Shown here one piece after another: positions 1 to 5,497 of a stretch of 8,933 bases of DNA. The stretch is from Patescibacteria group bacterium (GTDB taxonomy: Bacteria > Patescibacteriota > Minisyncoccia > Minisyncoccales > JASEJS01), in the NCBI GenBank assembly GCA_030016765.1, contig JASEJS010000026.1, forward strand, positions 1 through 8,933, in the 5' to 3' direction. The notes below the pieces were generated by a model, which made no database searches, was not told the origin of the DNA, and was given only the letters and a program-made list of their open reading frames with translations. Every line of letters begins with the position of its first letter. The first letter of the stretch is position 1. Both the position numbers and the translations under genes were made by a program.

Positions 1-84
1 CGAGTCAACAGGAAAGCGAGATTCATCCCGTAAGCGCGAGCCATTCATTGAGCGAGACCTAAAAAGAGCACAAACAAATAAATG
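1..84. other. Unassigned left-edge segment, GC-richer than the rest
   Basis: The first ~62 nt are about half G+C, clearly richer than the AT-rich genes beside them, and carry three GCGAG-type words (GCGAG, GCGCGAG, GAGCGAG). On the plus strand one frame is open from the edge to a TAA at 60-62, 22 nt before a plus-oriented terminator. This could be the tail of a plus-strand protein gene or of a structured RNA whose body lies outside the window. Neither the peptide nor the RNA resembles anything I recognise. On the minus strand an ATG near 46-48 opens a frame running off the edge, without a good ribosome-binding site. Function is left open. Confidence 0.3.
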
Positions 85-125
85 GGACGAGGAAATTTTT
101 TATTCTCTCGTCCTTTTTATTTGAT
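85..125 (+). terminator. Intrinsic terminator, plus-oriented and possibly bidirectional
   Basis: The 7-bp stem GGACGAG (85-91) pairs with CTCGTCC (107-113) across a 15-nt AT-rich loop and is followed directly on the plus strand by TTTTTATTT. That is the classical layout for stopping plus-strand transcription entering from the left edge. On the minus strand the same stem lies 25 nt beyond the tatD stop and is followed by a weaker T-rich tail (CATTTATTTGTTTG). It may therefore also end the minus-strand transcript, as expected between convergent genes. Confidence 0.6.
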
Positions 126-138
126 CTCTCAGTTTCTT

Positions 139-981
139 TTAGATTTTAAATAATTTCTTGGCATTTTCAGTGGTAATTTTAGCTATTTCCTCGAAACTCA
201 AATTTTTAATTTTGGCAATTTCCTCAGCTACAAATTTCACCCCTAAGGGATTATTTCTTTCCTCAGGAAAACCTGGCGGGGTCAAATAGGGACAATCGGT
301 TTCAATTAAAATTTTATCTAAAGGAGTATTTTTAATATTTTCTTCAAAATTTATGCCCTCAATTTTTTTAAAAATTATTCCATTAAAGCCAATATAAAAT
401 CCAAGTTCTAAATATTTCTCTAATTGTTCACTGTTACCAACGAAGCTATGCATTACCCCATTTAATTTTGAATTTTGAATTTTGAATTTTGAATTTAGGA
501 GCTCAAAGAGCTCCGCATGGGCCATCCGACAATGAAAAATTATAGGCAAATTTAATTCCTGAGCCAATTTAATTTCTTTTAAAAACAAATCTTTTTGCTT
601 TTGTTTAAATTCAGCTAACTTCTTTTTAGTTTTTGGCCTTCGCCAGTAATCCAATCCAATTTCACCAATAGCTATTACTTTTTCAGATTGGGCCAAATCT
701 TTATATTTTTTAAAATTAAATTCTCTTTCAAAGTATTCTCCCTCTAATTCATCTACTTTTATTTTTACCAATCCAGTATCTAAATTTATCGGATGTAATC
801 CAATGGCAGCATATACTCCTTTTCCATATCTTTCAGCAATCTCCACTACCTTTTTGCTTGTTTCAAAATTAGTTCCAACATTGATCATCCAAATATCATT
901 ATCTAAACATCTTTTTATAACTTCCTCTCTATCTTTATCAAAAGCAGCAAAATTTAAATGGCTATGGGTATCAATTAACAT
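139..981 (-). CDS. tatD: TatD family metal-dependent DNase/hydrolase
   Basis: A 280-residue TIM-barrel amidohydrolase-fold enzyme. TatD proteins are cytosolic metal-dependent DNases linked to DNA repair or degradation. The metal site looks complete: H6 and H8 in the N-terminal DTHSHLN motif, E107 in IGEIGLDY, H150 in IIFHCR, H178 in VMHSF, and D229 in ETDCPYL followed by the family's TPP and RNNP motifs. Length is slightly above the usual ~260, largely because of a repeat-derived insert at residues ~163-174 (NSKFKIQNSKLN) just before the H178 strand. The ATG at 979-981 has no Shine-Dalgarno site; the preceding bases are a T-rich hairpin tail 18 nt after the upstream stop codon, so translation may rely on coupling. 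Pairing of tatD with metG is common in bacteria; here three genes separate them. The family call is firm; the physiological substrate is not known. Confidence 0.95.
   Translation of the reverse strand: MLIDTHSHLNFAAFDKDREEVIKRCLDNDIWMINVGTNFETSKKVVEIAERYGKGVYAAIGLHPINLDTGLVKIKVDELEGEYFEREFNFKKYKDLAQSEKVIAIGEIGLDYWRRPKTKKKLAEFKQKQKDLFLKEIKLAQELNLPIIFHCRMAHAELFELLNSKFKIQNSKLNGVMHSFVGNSEQLEKYLELGFYIGFNGIIFKKIEGINFEENIKNTPLDKILIETDCPYLTPPGFPEERNNPLGVKFVAEEIAKIKNLSFEEIAKITTENAKKLFKI
463..497 (-). repeat. Heptamer tandem repeat inside tatD
   Basis: About four to five tandem copies of a 7-bp unit (minus strand AAAATTC, plus strand GAATTTT) run through this stretch and encode the NSKFKIQNSKLN insert of TatD. 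Because 21 bp (three heptamers) equals seven codons, expansions by three units keep the frame. A perfect inverted repeat, GGAGCTC-AAA-GAGCTCC (498-514), abuts it immediately on the right. The coding consequence lies in a surface loop position just upstream of the catalytic H178 strand. Confidence 0.8.
498..514. repeat. Perfect 7-bp inverted repeat adjoining the tatD heptamers
   Basis: GGAGCTC, a 3-nt spacer and GAGCTCC form a perfect hairpin within the tatD coding sequence (encoding an E-L-F-E-L run), directly next to the heptamer array. It could be chance in codons for an amphipathic helix, or a marker of how the insert arose. Confidence 0.5.
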
Positions 982-991
982 ATTTAAAAAG

Positions 992-1010
992 AAGGGGATT
1001 TACTCCCCTT
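992..1010 (-). terminator. Stop-codon hairpin with T-tail between the unknown gene and tatD
   Basis: On the minus strand AAGGGG (1005-1010) pairs with CCCCTT (992-997) around a 7-nt loop that contains the TAA stop codon of the upstream 383-residue gene. A TCTTTTTAAAT tail follows and runs up to the tatD ATG. The stem has only 6 bp, so it would be a weak or partial terminator, or an mRNA 3'-end stabiliser. Its position means a ribosome terminating on the upstream gene would melt it. Confidence 0.45.
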
Positions 1011-2151
1011 TTAAGATTTGTTCTTCAGCTTTCTTAATGTTCTCTATTCGGAGGCCAGCTTGAACAGCGCTCGAGAGCACTTCTTTAAAACTCTCTTCGT
1101 CATCAATTTCTTCGATTTTCTTTTTAAAATCTTCGGATAATGCTCTCTTTAATATCTTTTTCTTTTGCTCAATGGTCATCTCTGGGATAAACCAATCTTC
1201 TACTTCTTTTAACTCTCTTAAATATTTTTCTTCACTGACTTCCCAATAGATCTTTCTGAATTCCTTAAAAATTTCTTTATATTTTTTCTCCTTTAATTTA
1301 TTCACTGTCTCTTCCATCTTTTCCTGAAGTTTTTGATTTTTGAGTATTCTTGCTTCCTCAAAGAACATTCCCAGGTTTATTAAATGGAATAAGATTTCGA
1401 CTGAATTATTGGATTTTCGAATCTGGTCTCTTTTTGCTTTCGCTGATTTTTTTAACAACTTCTCTTCTAAGTTTGGGGAATATTCTGGAAAAGCAGCAGC
1501 ATCAATAAAAGCAAGAAGTTCAATGCTATTGAGGAGAATGTCTTCTCTAATTTCTTCAAGAATTCTCTTTATCTCCTCTTTTACTTTTTCTCTATCTATT
1601 TCTGGCTGAGATTCTAAAATTGTCTCAATTGCTTCTTCATTAAAGAAATCTCTTTCTATCTTTTGGAAAATATCACTATCTTTGATAATTCTTTCAATCC
1701 CTGAAATATTCTCTGGGTTTAAGCTGTAGTTAAGACCCAAAAGATAGATCACTTGAATTAACTGAATCTTTGATTCCAAATCTGCTTCAAAACGGGGATC
1801 TTTTAGGTTAATATAATATTTAAAGCTCTTTTTCTCAATATCTATCTCCGCTCCAGTCAAGTCCTCGAAAACTACTCTTTTGCTGAGATCAACTCTTTTA
1901 CTGAAAAGAACTATTTTTTCTGGAAAGGAAACTCTTTTTCTTTGGCCCAAAACTTGATTTATATTTTTTAGTCCCTTGAATATTGCCCTCAGAAATTCTA
2001 AAGTTATCTCCCCTTTCTTTAAAATCTCTTTAAGAACCTCTTTGTTATCCACCGCTATCTCTTCCTCCTCTTTCAAGAATACCCTCAATTCTTTGGCCTC
2101 CTCTAAAATTTCTTTCATTTCAGATCCCAATCCAAATATCCTTATTTTCAT
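1000..2151 (-). CDS. Unrecognised charged, helical cytosolic protein (383 aa)
   Basis: I do not recognise this family. The protein has no signal peptide and no clear membrane segment, contains no cysteine, one histidine and two tryptophans, and is dominated by Glu, Lys, Ile and Leu in amphipathic helical spacing. Residues ~1-60 begin with a short strand-like start (MKIRIFGLGSE) and then charged helices. Residues ~70-125 look mixed alpha/beta (RKRVSFPEKIVLF, VVFEDLTGAEIDI, SFKYYINL). The remainder looks all-helical, with coiled-coil-like stretches around ~190-215 and ~275-305. No catalytic motif stands out. The ATG at 2149-2151 has the best Shine-Dalgarno in the window (GGAGG, 7-nt spacing) and its own promoter just upstream. 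tatD follows after 18 nt. A structural, scaffold or protein-binding role is possible but unproven. Confidence 0.85.
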   Translation of the reverse strand: MKIRIFGLGSEMKEILEEAKELRVFLKEEEEIAVDNKEVLKEILKKGEITLEFLRAIFKGLKNINQVLGQRKRVSFPEKIVLFSKRVDLSKRVVFEDLTGAEIDIEKKSFKYYINLKDPRFEADLESKIQLIQVIYLLGLNYSLNPENISGIERIIKDSDIFQKIERDFFNEEAIETILESQPEIDREKVKEEIKRILEEIREDILLNSIELLAFIDAAAFPEYSPNLEEKLLKKSAKAKRDQIRKSNNSVEILFHLINLGMFFEEARILKNQKLQEKMEETVNKLKEKKYKEIFKEFRKIYWEVSEEKYLRELKEVEDWFIPEMTIEQKKKILKRALSEDFKKKIEEIDDEESFKEVLSSAVQAGLRIENIKKAEEQILKGE

Positions 2152-2158
2152 TTTTAAA

Positions 2159-2163
2159 CCTCC
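2159..2163 (-). promoter_or_regulatory. Strong Shine-Dalgarno site of the unknown gene
   Basis: GGAGG stands 7 nt before the ATG at 2149-2151. It is the only full-strength ribosome-binding site I can find in the window and fixes the start of the 383-residue protein. Confidence 0.8.
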
Positions 2164-2169
2164 TTTTTG

Positions 2170-2198
2170 TTTATATCACCTAATTTTAAAATAATCAA
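2170..2198 (-). promoter_or_regulatory. Sigma-70-type promoter for the unknown gene and tatD
   Basis: On the minus strand TTGATT (2193-2198) and TATAAA (2170-2175) are separated by exactly 17 nt, matching the consensus at four and five of six positions. The -35 box overlaps the TGA stop of the nadM-nadE fusion. The predicted start near 2163 gives a very short leader that begins at the GGAGG site. This suggests the last two genes are transcribed independently of the operon upstream. Confidence 0.55.
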
Positions 2199-3436
2199 AT
2201 TTGAGGAAAAGAAAATTTATGGAGATTTTCTTTTCTTCTTTTGATGATGTTTTTAATCTTTTCTTTTGGGATTTCAGTCAAAAGAGAAATTTCTTTCTCT
2301 CTAAAACCTTGAGAAAGAAGTTTTAAGATGAGATCTAAATTTTGATAATTTAAACCAATTTCTTTTTCATCAGTTTGGCCAGACCAAAGTTCAGCTGTTG
2401 GAACTGTCCCAATTATCTCTTTTGGCAATTTCAATCTTTTTTCCATTTCAATGAGATCAGTTTTGTAGAAATTGGCAATAGGAAAAATATCAGCAGCTGA
2501 ATCTCCAAATTTAGTGGTATAACCTATTTCTCTTTCAGATCTATTAGTTGTCCCAATAACCAAAAATTTTTTCAAATTGGCAAAATAATATAAAATGACC
2601 ATCCTTAATCTCGGCATCAAATTCCCCCTGACCAATTTATCTCCCCTTGGCAAGATCTTCAAAATTTTCTGGTAAATTTCTCCAAGATAAATTTTTTCAA
2701 TTTTTGTCTTCAACTTTTTCTCCAATAAAGAGATATTTTTTTCAAAAGGAGAATTTTTAAAAAAGGGCAAATAAAGAAAAAGGGTTCTTTTTCCTAAAGC
2801 TTTTTTTGTTAAAAAAGCGACCAAGGAAGAATCAAGGCCACCAGAAACCCCAACAATTCCTCCCTTGGCTTTAGCTTCCTTTATTTTTTTCCTGATGAAA
2901 TTAACAATTTTTTCTTCTGGCAGAATTTCTAAAGATTTAATTCTTTTTTGACCTTCAATTTCCTTTAAATAGTTTGAGACTTCAGAAGGAACAAAATTTT
3001 CCCATCTCTCATTTTTCAAAATTTTTTCTCTAATTTGAGTAGCAGAGAGATTATTAAAAAATAAAGGATGAAGTTCAACTTTTACTCCAATTTTTTGAAA
3101 ACATCTCTTTGTCCAGGAATTTCGGGTAAAGACGATGATTTCATTTTTCTTCAAATTGGTTATTTTTAAAATATTCTTTGCCCACAAAAGATCATTAAAG
3201 AGATCTGGTAAGCCAAAAATTTCGAAATTTTTAATCCCTTCTGAAGAAAGAGTCCTTTTGATCATTTCTTTTCTTTCTAAAAAACTAAAGAGGTTCTCTT
3301 TTTTTGAGAACTCCTGACAGCTGCCAATAATGATAAAGATTTCCTTTTCCCTTTTCAAAATCCACTTTATTACTTCCAAATGTCCAAGATGGAATGGTTG
3401 GAATCTTCCAACAAAAATTGCCTTCATAAAAAACAT
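2195..3436 (-). CDS. Bifunctional NMN adenylyltransferase / NAD synthetase fusion (NadM-NadE)
   Basis: Two enzymes of NAD synthesis in one 413-residue chain. Residues ~4-168 are an archaeal-type (NadM-like) NMNAT: nucleotide-binding GRFQPFHLGH at 10-19, SFLERKEMI near 51-59, and LSATQIR at 130-136 in place of the usual SGTxIR. It transfers AMP from ATP to NMN or NaMN. Residues ~170-413 are an ammonia-dependent NAD synthetase: PP-loop SGGLDSS at 198-204, GNLMPRLRM at 271-279, GTTNRSE at 295-301, GDSAADIFPI at 311-320, and SGQTDEKEIG at 352-361. There is no glutaminase domain, so free ammonia is the expected donor. Together the domains convert NaMN to NaAD to NAD. The ATG at 3434-3436 is chosen because GGGG stands 6 nt upstream; M4 (3425-3427) is the alternative. 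It lies downstream of ppa behind a strong hairpin. Neither half shows signs of decay. Confidence 0.93.
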   Translation of the reverse strand: MFFMKAIFVGRFQPFHLGHLEVIKWILKREKEIFIIIGSCQEFSKKENLFSFLERKEMIKRTLSSEGIKNFEIFGLPDLFNDLLWAKNILKITNLKKNEIIVFTRNSWTKRCFQKIGVKVELHPLFFNNLSATQIREKILKNERWENFVPSEVSNYLKEIEGQKRIKSLEILPEEKIVNFIRKKIKEAKAKGGIVGVSGGLDSSLVAFLTKKALGKRTLFLYLPFFKNSPFEKNISLLEKKLKTKIEKIYLGEIYQKILKILPRGDKLVRGNLMPRLRMVILYYFANLKKFLVIGTTNRSEREIGYTTKFGDSAADIFPIANFYKTDLIEMEKRLKLPKEIIGTVPTAELWSGQTDEKEIGLNYQNLDLILKLLSQGFREKEISLLTEIPKEKIKNIIKRRKENLHKFSFPQI

Positions 3437-3439
3437 ATT

Positions 3440-3468
3440 GGACCCCTTTCTTTACAAGAAAGGTGTCC
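3440..3468 (-). promoter_or_regulatory. Strong hairpin in the leader of the nadM-nadE fusion
   Basis: A 13-bp stem with a single A-G mismatch and a 3-nt loop (minus-strand arms GGACACCTTTCTT and AAGAAAGGGGTCC) ends 3 nt before the ATG. The right arm contains the AAGGGG that would serve as Shine-Dalgarno, so folding would hide it. ATG then TTTTTT follows, making a weak terminator an alternative reading. It is either translational control of NAD synthesis or partial termination after ppa. It matches no riboswitch class I know. Confidence 0.5.
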
Positions 3469-3475
3469 AACCGCC

Positions 3476-3503
3476 AAAAAAACACTGAGTATCGCTCGCG
3501 ATA
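3476..3503 (-). terminator. Weak terminator-like element after ppa
   Basis: Four nucleotides beyond the ppa stop, the palindromic block TATCGC-GA-GCGATA (3490-3503) can form a 5-bp stem with a CGAG loop. Seven nucleotides later a T7 tract follows (3476-3482). The gap and short stem make it a poor terminator; partial read-through into nadM-nadE is likely. Confidence 0.3.
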
Positions 3504-3507
3504 GCAA

Positions 3508-3993
3508 TTAAGTTTTTTCTCTCTCTTTAGCTTCCTTTATTATTTTCTCAGCTATTTTTTTTCCTCTAAATTCTCTTATTTTCACCCATTTTCCTGGCTC
3601 CAGTTTTTTGTAATTTTTGAAAAATTCTTTAATTTCTTTTTTCAAGTGTTCTGGTAAATCCTCAACATCTTGAATTTCTTTGAACCGAGGGTCAATTTTT
3701 TCAGTCGGAACAGCTATGACCTTATTGTCAATCCCCTCTTCATCTTCCATTTCCAAAATACCAATTGCTCTAGCTTCAATTAAGCAACCAGGGAAAGTGG
3801 GAAAAGAAGTCAACAAAAGACAATCTAAGGGATCTCCATCTAAACCCTTTGTTCCTTTGATAAAACCATATTCAAAGGGAAAATAAAGAGGAGAATAAAG
3901 GGTCCTGTCCAATTTTATTGCCTTTAATTTCTCATCAAATTCATATTTTTGGCAAGAGCCTTTTGGAATCTCAACAAAAACTAAAATCTCCAT
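3508..3993 (-). CDS. ppa: Family I inorganic pyrophosphatase
   Basis: A soluble cytosolic enzyme of 161 residues that hydrolyses pyrophosphate to two phosphates using magnesium. All hallmark residues appear at a constant offset of 13 from the E. coli enzyme: D52, D54 and D57 in the LDGDPLDCLL signature; D84, D89 and K91 around the IDNKVIAVP segment; Y128-K129 in NYKKLEPGKW. IPKGSCQKYE and the DRTLYSP-FPFEYGFI region also match. Length is normal for the bacterial family. The ATG at 3991-3993 lies 19 nt after the metG stop and has no Shine-Dalgarno site. Its neighbours metG and nadM-nadE both encode pyrophosphate-releasing ATP-dependent enzymes, so this gene would pull those reactions forward. 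Identification is secure. Confidence 0.97.
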   Translation of the reverse strand: MEILVFVEIPKGSCQKYEFDEKLKAIKLDRTLYSPLYFPFEYGFIKGTKGLDGDPLDCLLLTSFPTFPGCLIEARAIGILEMEDEEGIDNKVIAVPTEKIDPRFKEIQDVEDLPEHLKKEIKEFFKNYKKLEPGKWVKIREFRGKKIAEKIIKEAKEREKT

Positions 3994-4012
3994 ATTTTTA
4001 TTTTAGCAAAAA

Positions 4013-5437
4013 TTATAATCTAGGAAAGAGGATCTCCTTTTTTCTTTTCTTTATTTGTTCCAAAATTTTCTCTGAAGTCTGGGGCAAAAATGGTTGAAGC
4101 AATTTGGCAATATTTTTTAAAACAAATAATAAATTACTGATAATTATTAATTGTTTTTTTGATTTCTGCCAGGGATGTTCTTTTTCAAGGTATTTGTCGC
4201 AAAAAGAAATTAAATTCCAAATTGCCATTAAGGCTTCATTGAATTTAAATTTTCCCAAAAGAAGATTTTGATCTTTCCAAGTTTTATCAACCAATTTTTG
4301 AATTTCAATTTTTGCTTTTTTTCTTCCAATTTTCACTTTTTTTGCTAAAGTAATAATTCTCGCTACTAAATTTCCAAGTCCTTTAGCTAAATCAGAATTA
4401 TAACGCTCTTTAAATTTTTCATAAGTAAAATCGCCATCTTCAGTAGGAGGAATTTCCCTTAAAAGGAAATATCTCACAGCATCTGTTCCATATTTTTTCA
4501 CCAATTCAAAAGGATCAATCACATTTCCTAAAGATTTTGACATTTTTTGACCGCCGGAAGTTAAATAGCCATGAACAAAAATTGTTTTTGGTAAAGCTAA
4601 TTTAGCTGAAAGGAGCATCGCTGGCCAATAAATCGCGTGAAATCGTAAAATTCCCTTACCTATGATATGTAATTTATGTTTATTTTTTTGCCACCATTCT
4701 TGAAATTTTTTATTGTTTTCTCCATATCCTAAAGCAGTAATATAATTTGAAAGAGCATCAAACCAAACCCAGATTTTTTGAGAGGGATCTCCAGGAACAT
4801 CAATCCCCCACCCTCCTGCTCTTTTGGTTAAACGAGAAACACAAATATCTTCTAAGCCTTGATTAATAAAGCTTAAAACCTCATTTTTTCGAGTTTTTGG
4901 AATTATTTTAATTTTATCTTGCTCAATAATCTTTTTTAACTGATTTTGATATTTTGAAAGGTGAAAGAAATAATTTTCTTCTTCGACTAATTCAGGTTTT
5001 GCTTTGTGTTCAGGACAGAGGCCATTTACTAATTCACTTTCTTTATAAAATTCTTCGCATCCGACACAATAAAGTCCTCGATATTTTTTTTTATAAATAT
5101 CTTTTTGACAAGCCAGCCACAACTTTTGAGCTCCTTTAATATGGCGTTTTTCCGTTGTCCGGATAAAATCATCAAAGGATAAATTCAGGGCTTTCTTTAA
5201 TTCATAAAATTTCTTGGCATTTCGATCTACCAATTTTTTAACTGGAATTCCTTCTCCTCGAGCAGCCCGAACATTTTTTAAAGAATTTTCATCTGTTCCA
5301 GTCAAAAAGAAAACATCCTCACCCAAAATTCGATGATATCTCGCTATTACATCAGCTTGAATAATCTCTAAAGCAAACCCTAGGTGGGGAGCATCATTCA
5401 CATATGGAAGGGCTGTTGAGAGATAGTATTTTTTCAT
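4013..5437 (-). CDS. metG: Methionine--tRNA ligase, short form with variant signatures
   Basis: A class I aminoacyl-tRNA synthetase of 474 residues that charges tRNA-Met with methionine. In order: Rossmann start with PYVNDAPHLGF (HIGH box at 18-21 reads HLGF); GTDEN at 47-51; a connective insert with one zinc knuckle (C124, C127, C141, H144); WFDALSNY at 225-232; IGKGILRFHAIYW at 259-271; KMSKS at 298-302; then an alpha-helical anticodon-binding domain ending after SEKILEQI. The C-terminal dimerising, tRNA-binding extension of longer MetRS is absent. Two deviations are visible: the second His of HIGH is Phe (F21), and the Asp of the GKD motif is Gly (G262). The methionine-pocket Tyr and His (Y232, H267) remain. 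The frame is intact and the protein is surely expressed, so these look like subfamily traits. The ATG at 5435-5437 has no Shine-Dalgarno. Confidence 0.95.
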   Translation of the reverse strand: MKKYYLSTALPYVNDAPHLGFALEIIQADVIARYHRILGEDVFFLTGTDENSLKNVRAARGEGIPVKKLVDRNAKKFYELKKALNLSFDDFIRTTEKRHIKGAQKLWLACQKDIYKKKYRGLYCVGCEEFYKESELVNGLCPEHKAKPELVEEENYFFHLSKYQNQLKKIIEQDKIKIIPKTRKNEVLSFINQGLEDICVSRLTKRAGGWGIDVPGDPSQKIWVWFDALSNYITALGYGENNKKFQEWWQKNKHKLHIIGKGILRFHAIYWPAMLLSAKLALPKTIFVHGYLTSGGQKMSKSLGNVIDPFELVKKYGTDAVRYFLLREIPPTEDGDFTYEKFKERYNSDLAKGLGNLVARIITLAKKVKIGRKKAKIEIQKLVDKTWKDQNLLLGKFKFNEALMAIWNLISFCDKYLEKEHPWQKSKKQLIIISNLLFVLKNIAKLLQPFLPQTSEKILEQIKKRKKEILFPRL

Positions 5438-5454
5438 AAATTAATTTTTTAACA

Positions 5455-5483
5455 AAAATATTCAAAACCCGACGTCGAGTAAA
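5455..5483 (-). promoter_or_regulatory. Possible weak promoter with palindromic spacer before metG
   Basis: In the 60-nt rsmI-metG gap, minus-strand TTTACT (5478-5483) and TATTTT (5455-5460) are 17 nt apart, each matching the consensus at four of six positions. The spacer carries the perfect palindrome CGACGTCG (5470-5477), a GC-rich island in AT-rich sequence, which could be an operator. In such AT-rich DNA chance matches are common, so this is tentative. Confidence 0.22.
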
Positions 5484-5497
5484 GATCTGCCTGAGTA

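Noticed and set aside
463..497. CRISPR-like repeat array
   Set aside because: The period is 7 bp with no spacers, it is inside the tatD frame, and no cas genes are present.
1340..1609. Plus-strand open frame opposite the unknown 383-residue gene
   Set aside because: It has no ribosome-binding site and a serine/isoleucine-rich shadow composition; the minus-strand gene has a promoter and Shine-Dalgarno.
3285..3485. Minus-strand 66-codon frame overlapping the start of nadM-nadE
   Set aside because: It is an out-of-frame reading of the NMNAT N-terminus and of the hairpin leader; it has no independent support.
4013..5437. metG as a pseudogene because of altered HIGH and GKD motifs
   Set aside because: The frame is full length, the zinc knuckle, KMSKS and methionine-pocket residues are intact, and the gene keeps its usual neighbourhood.
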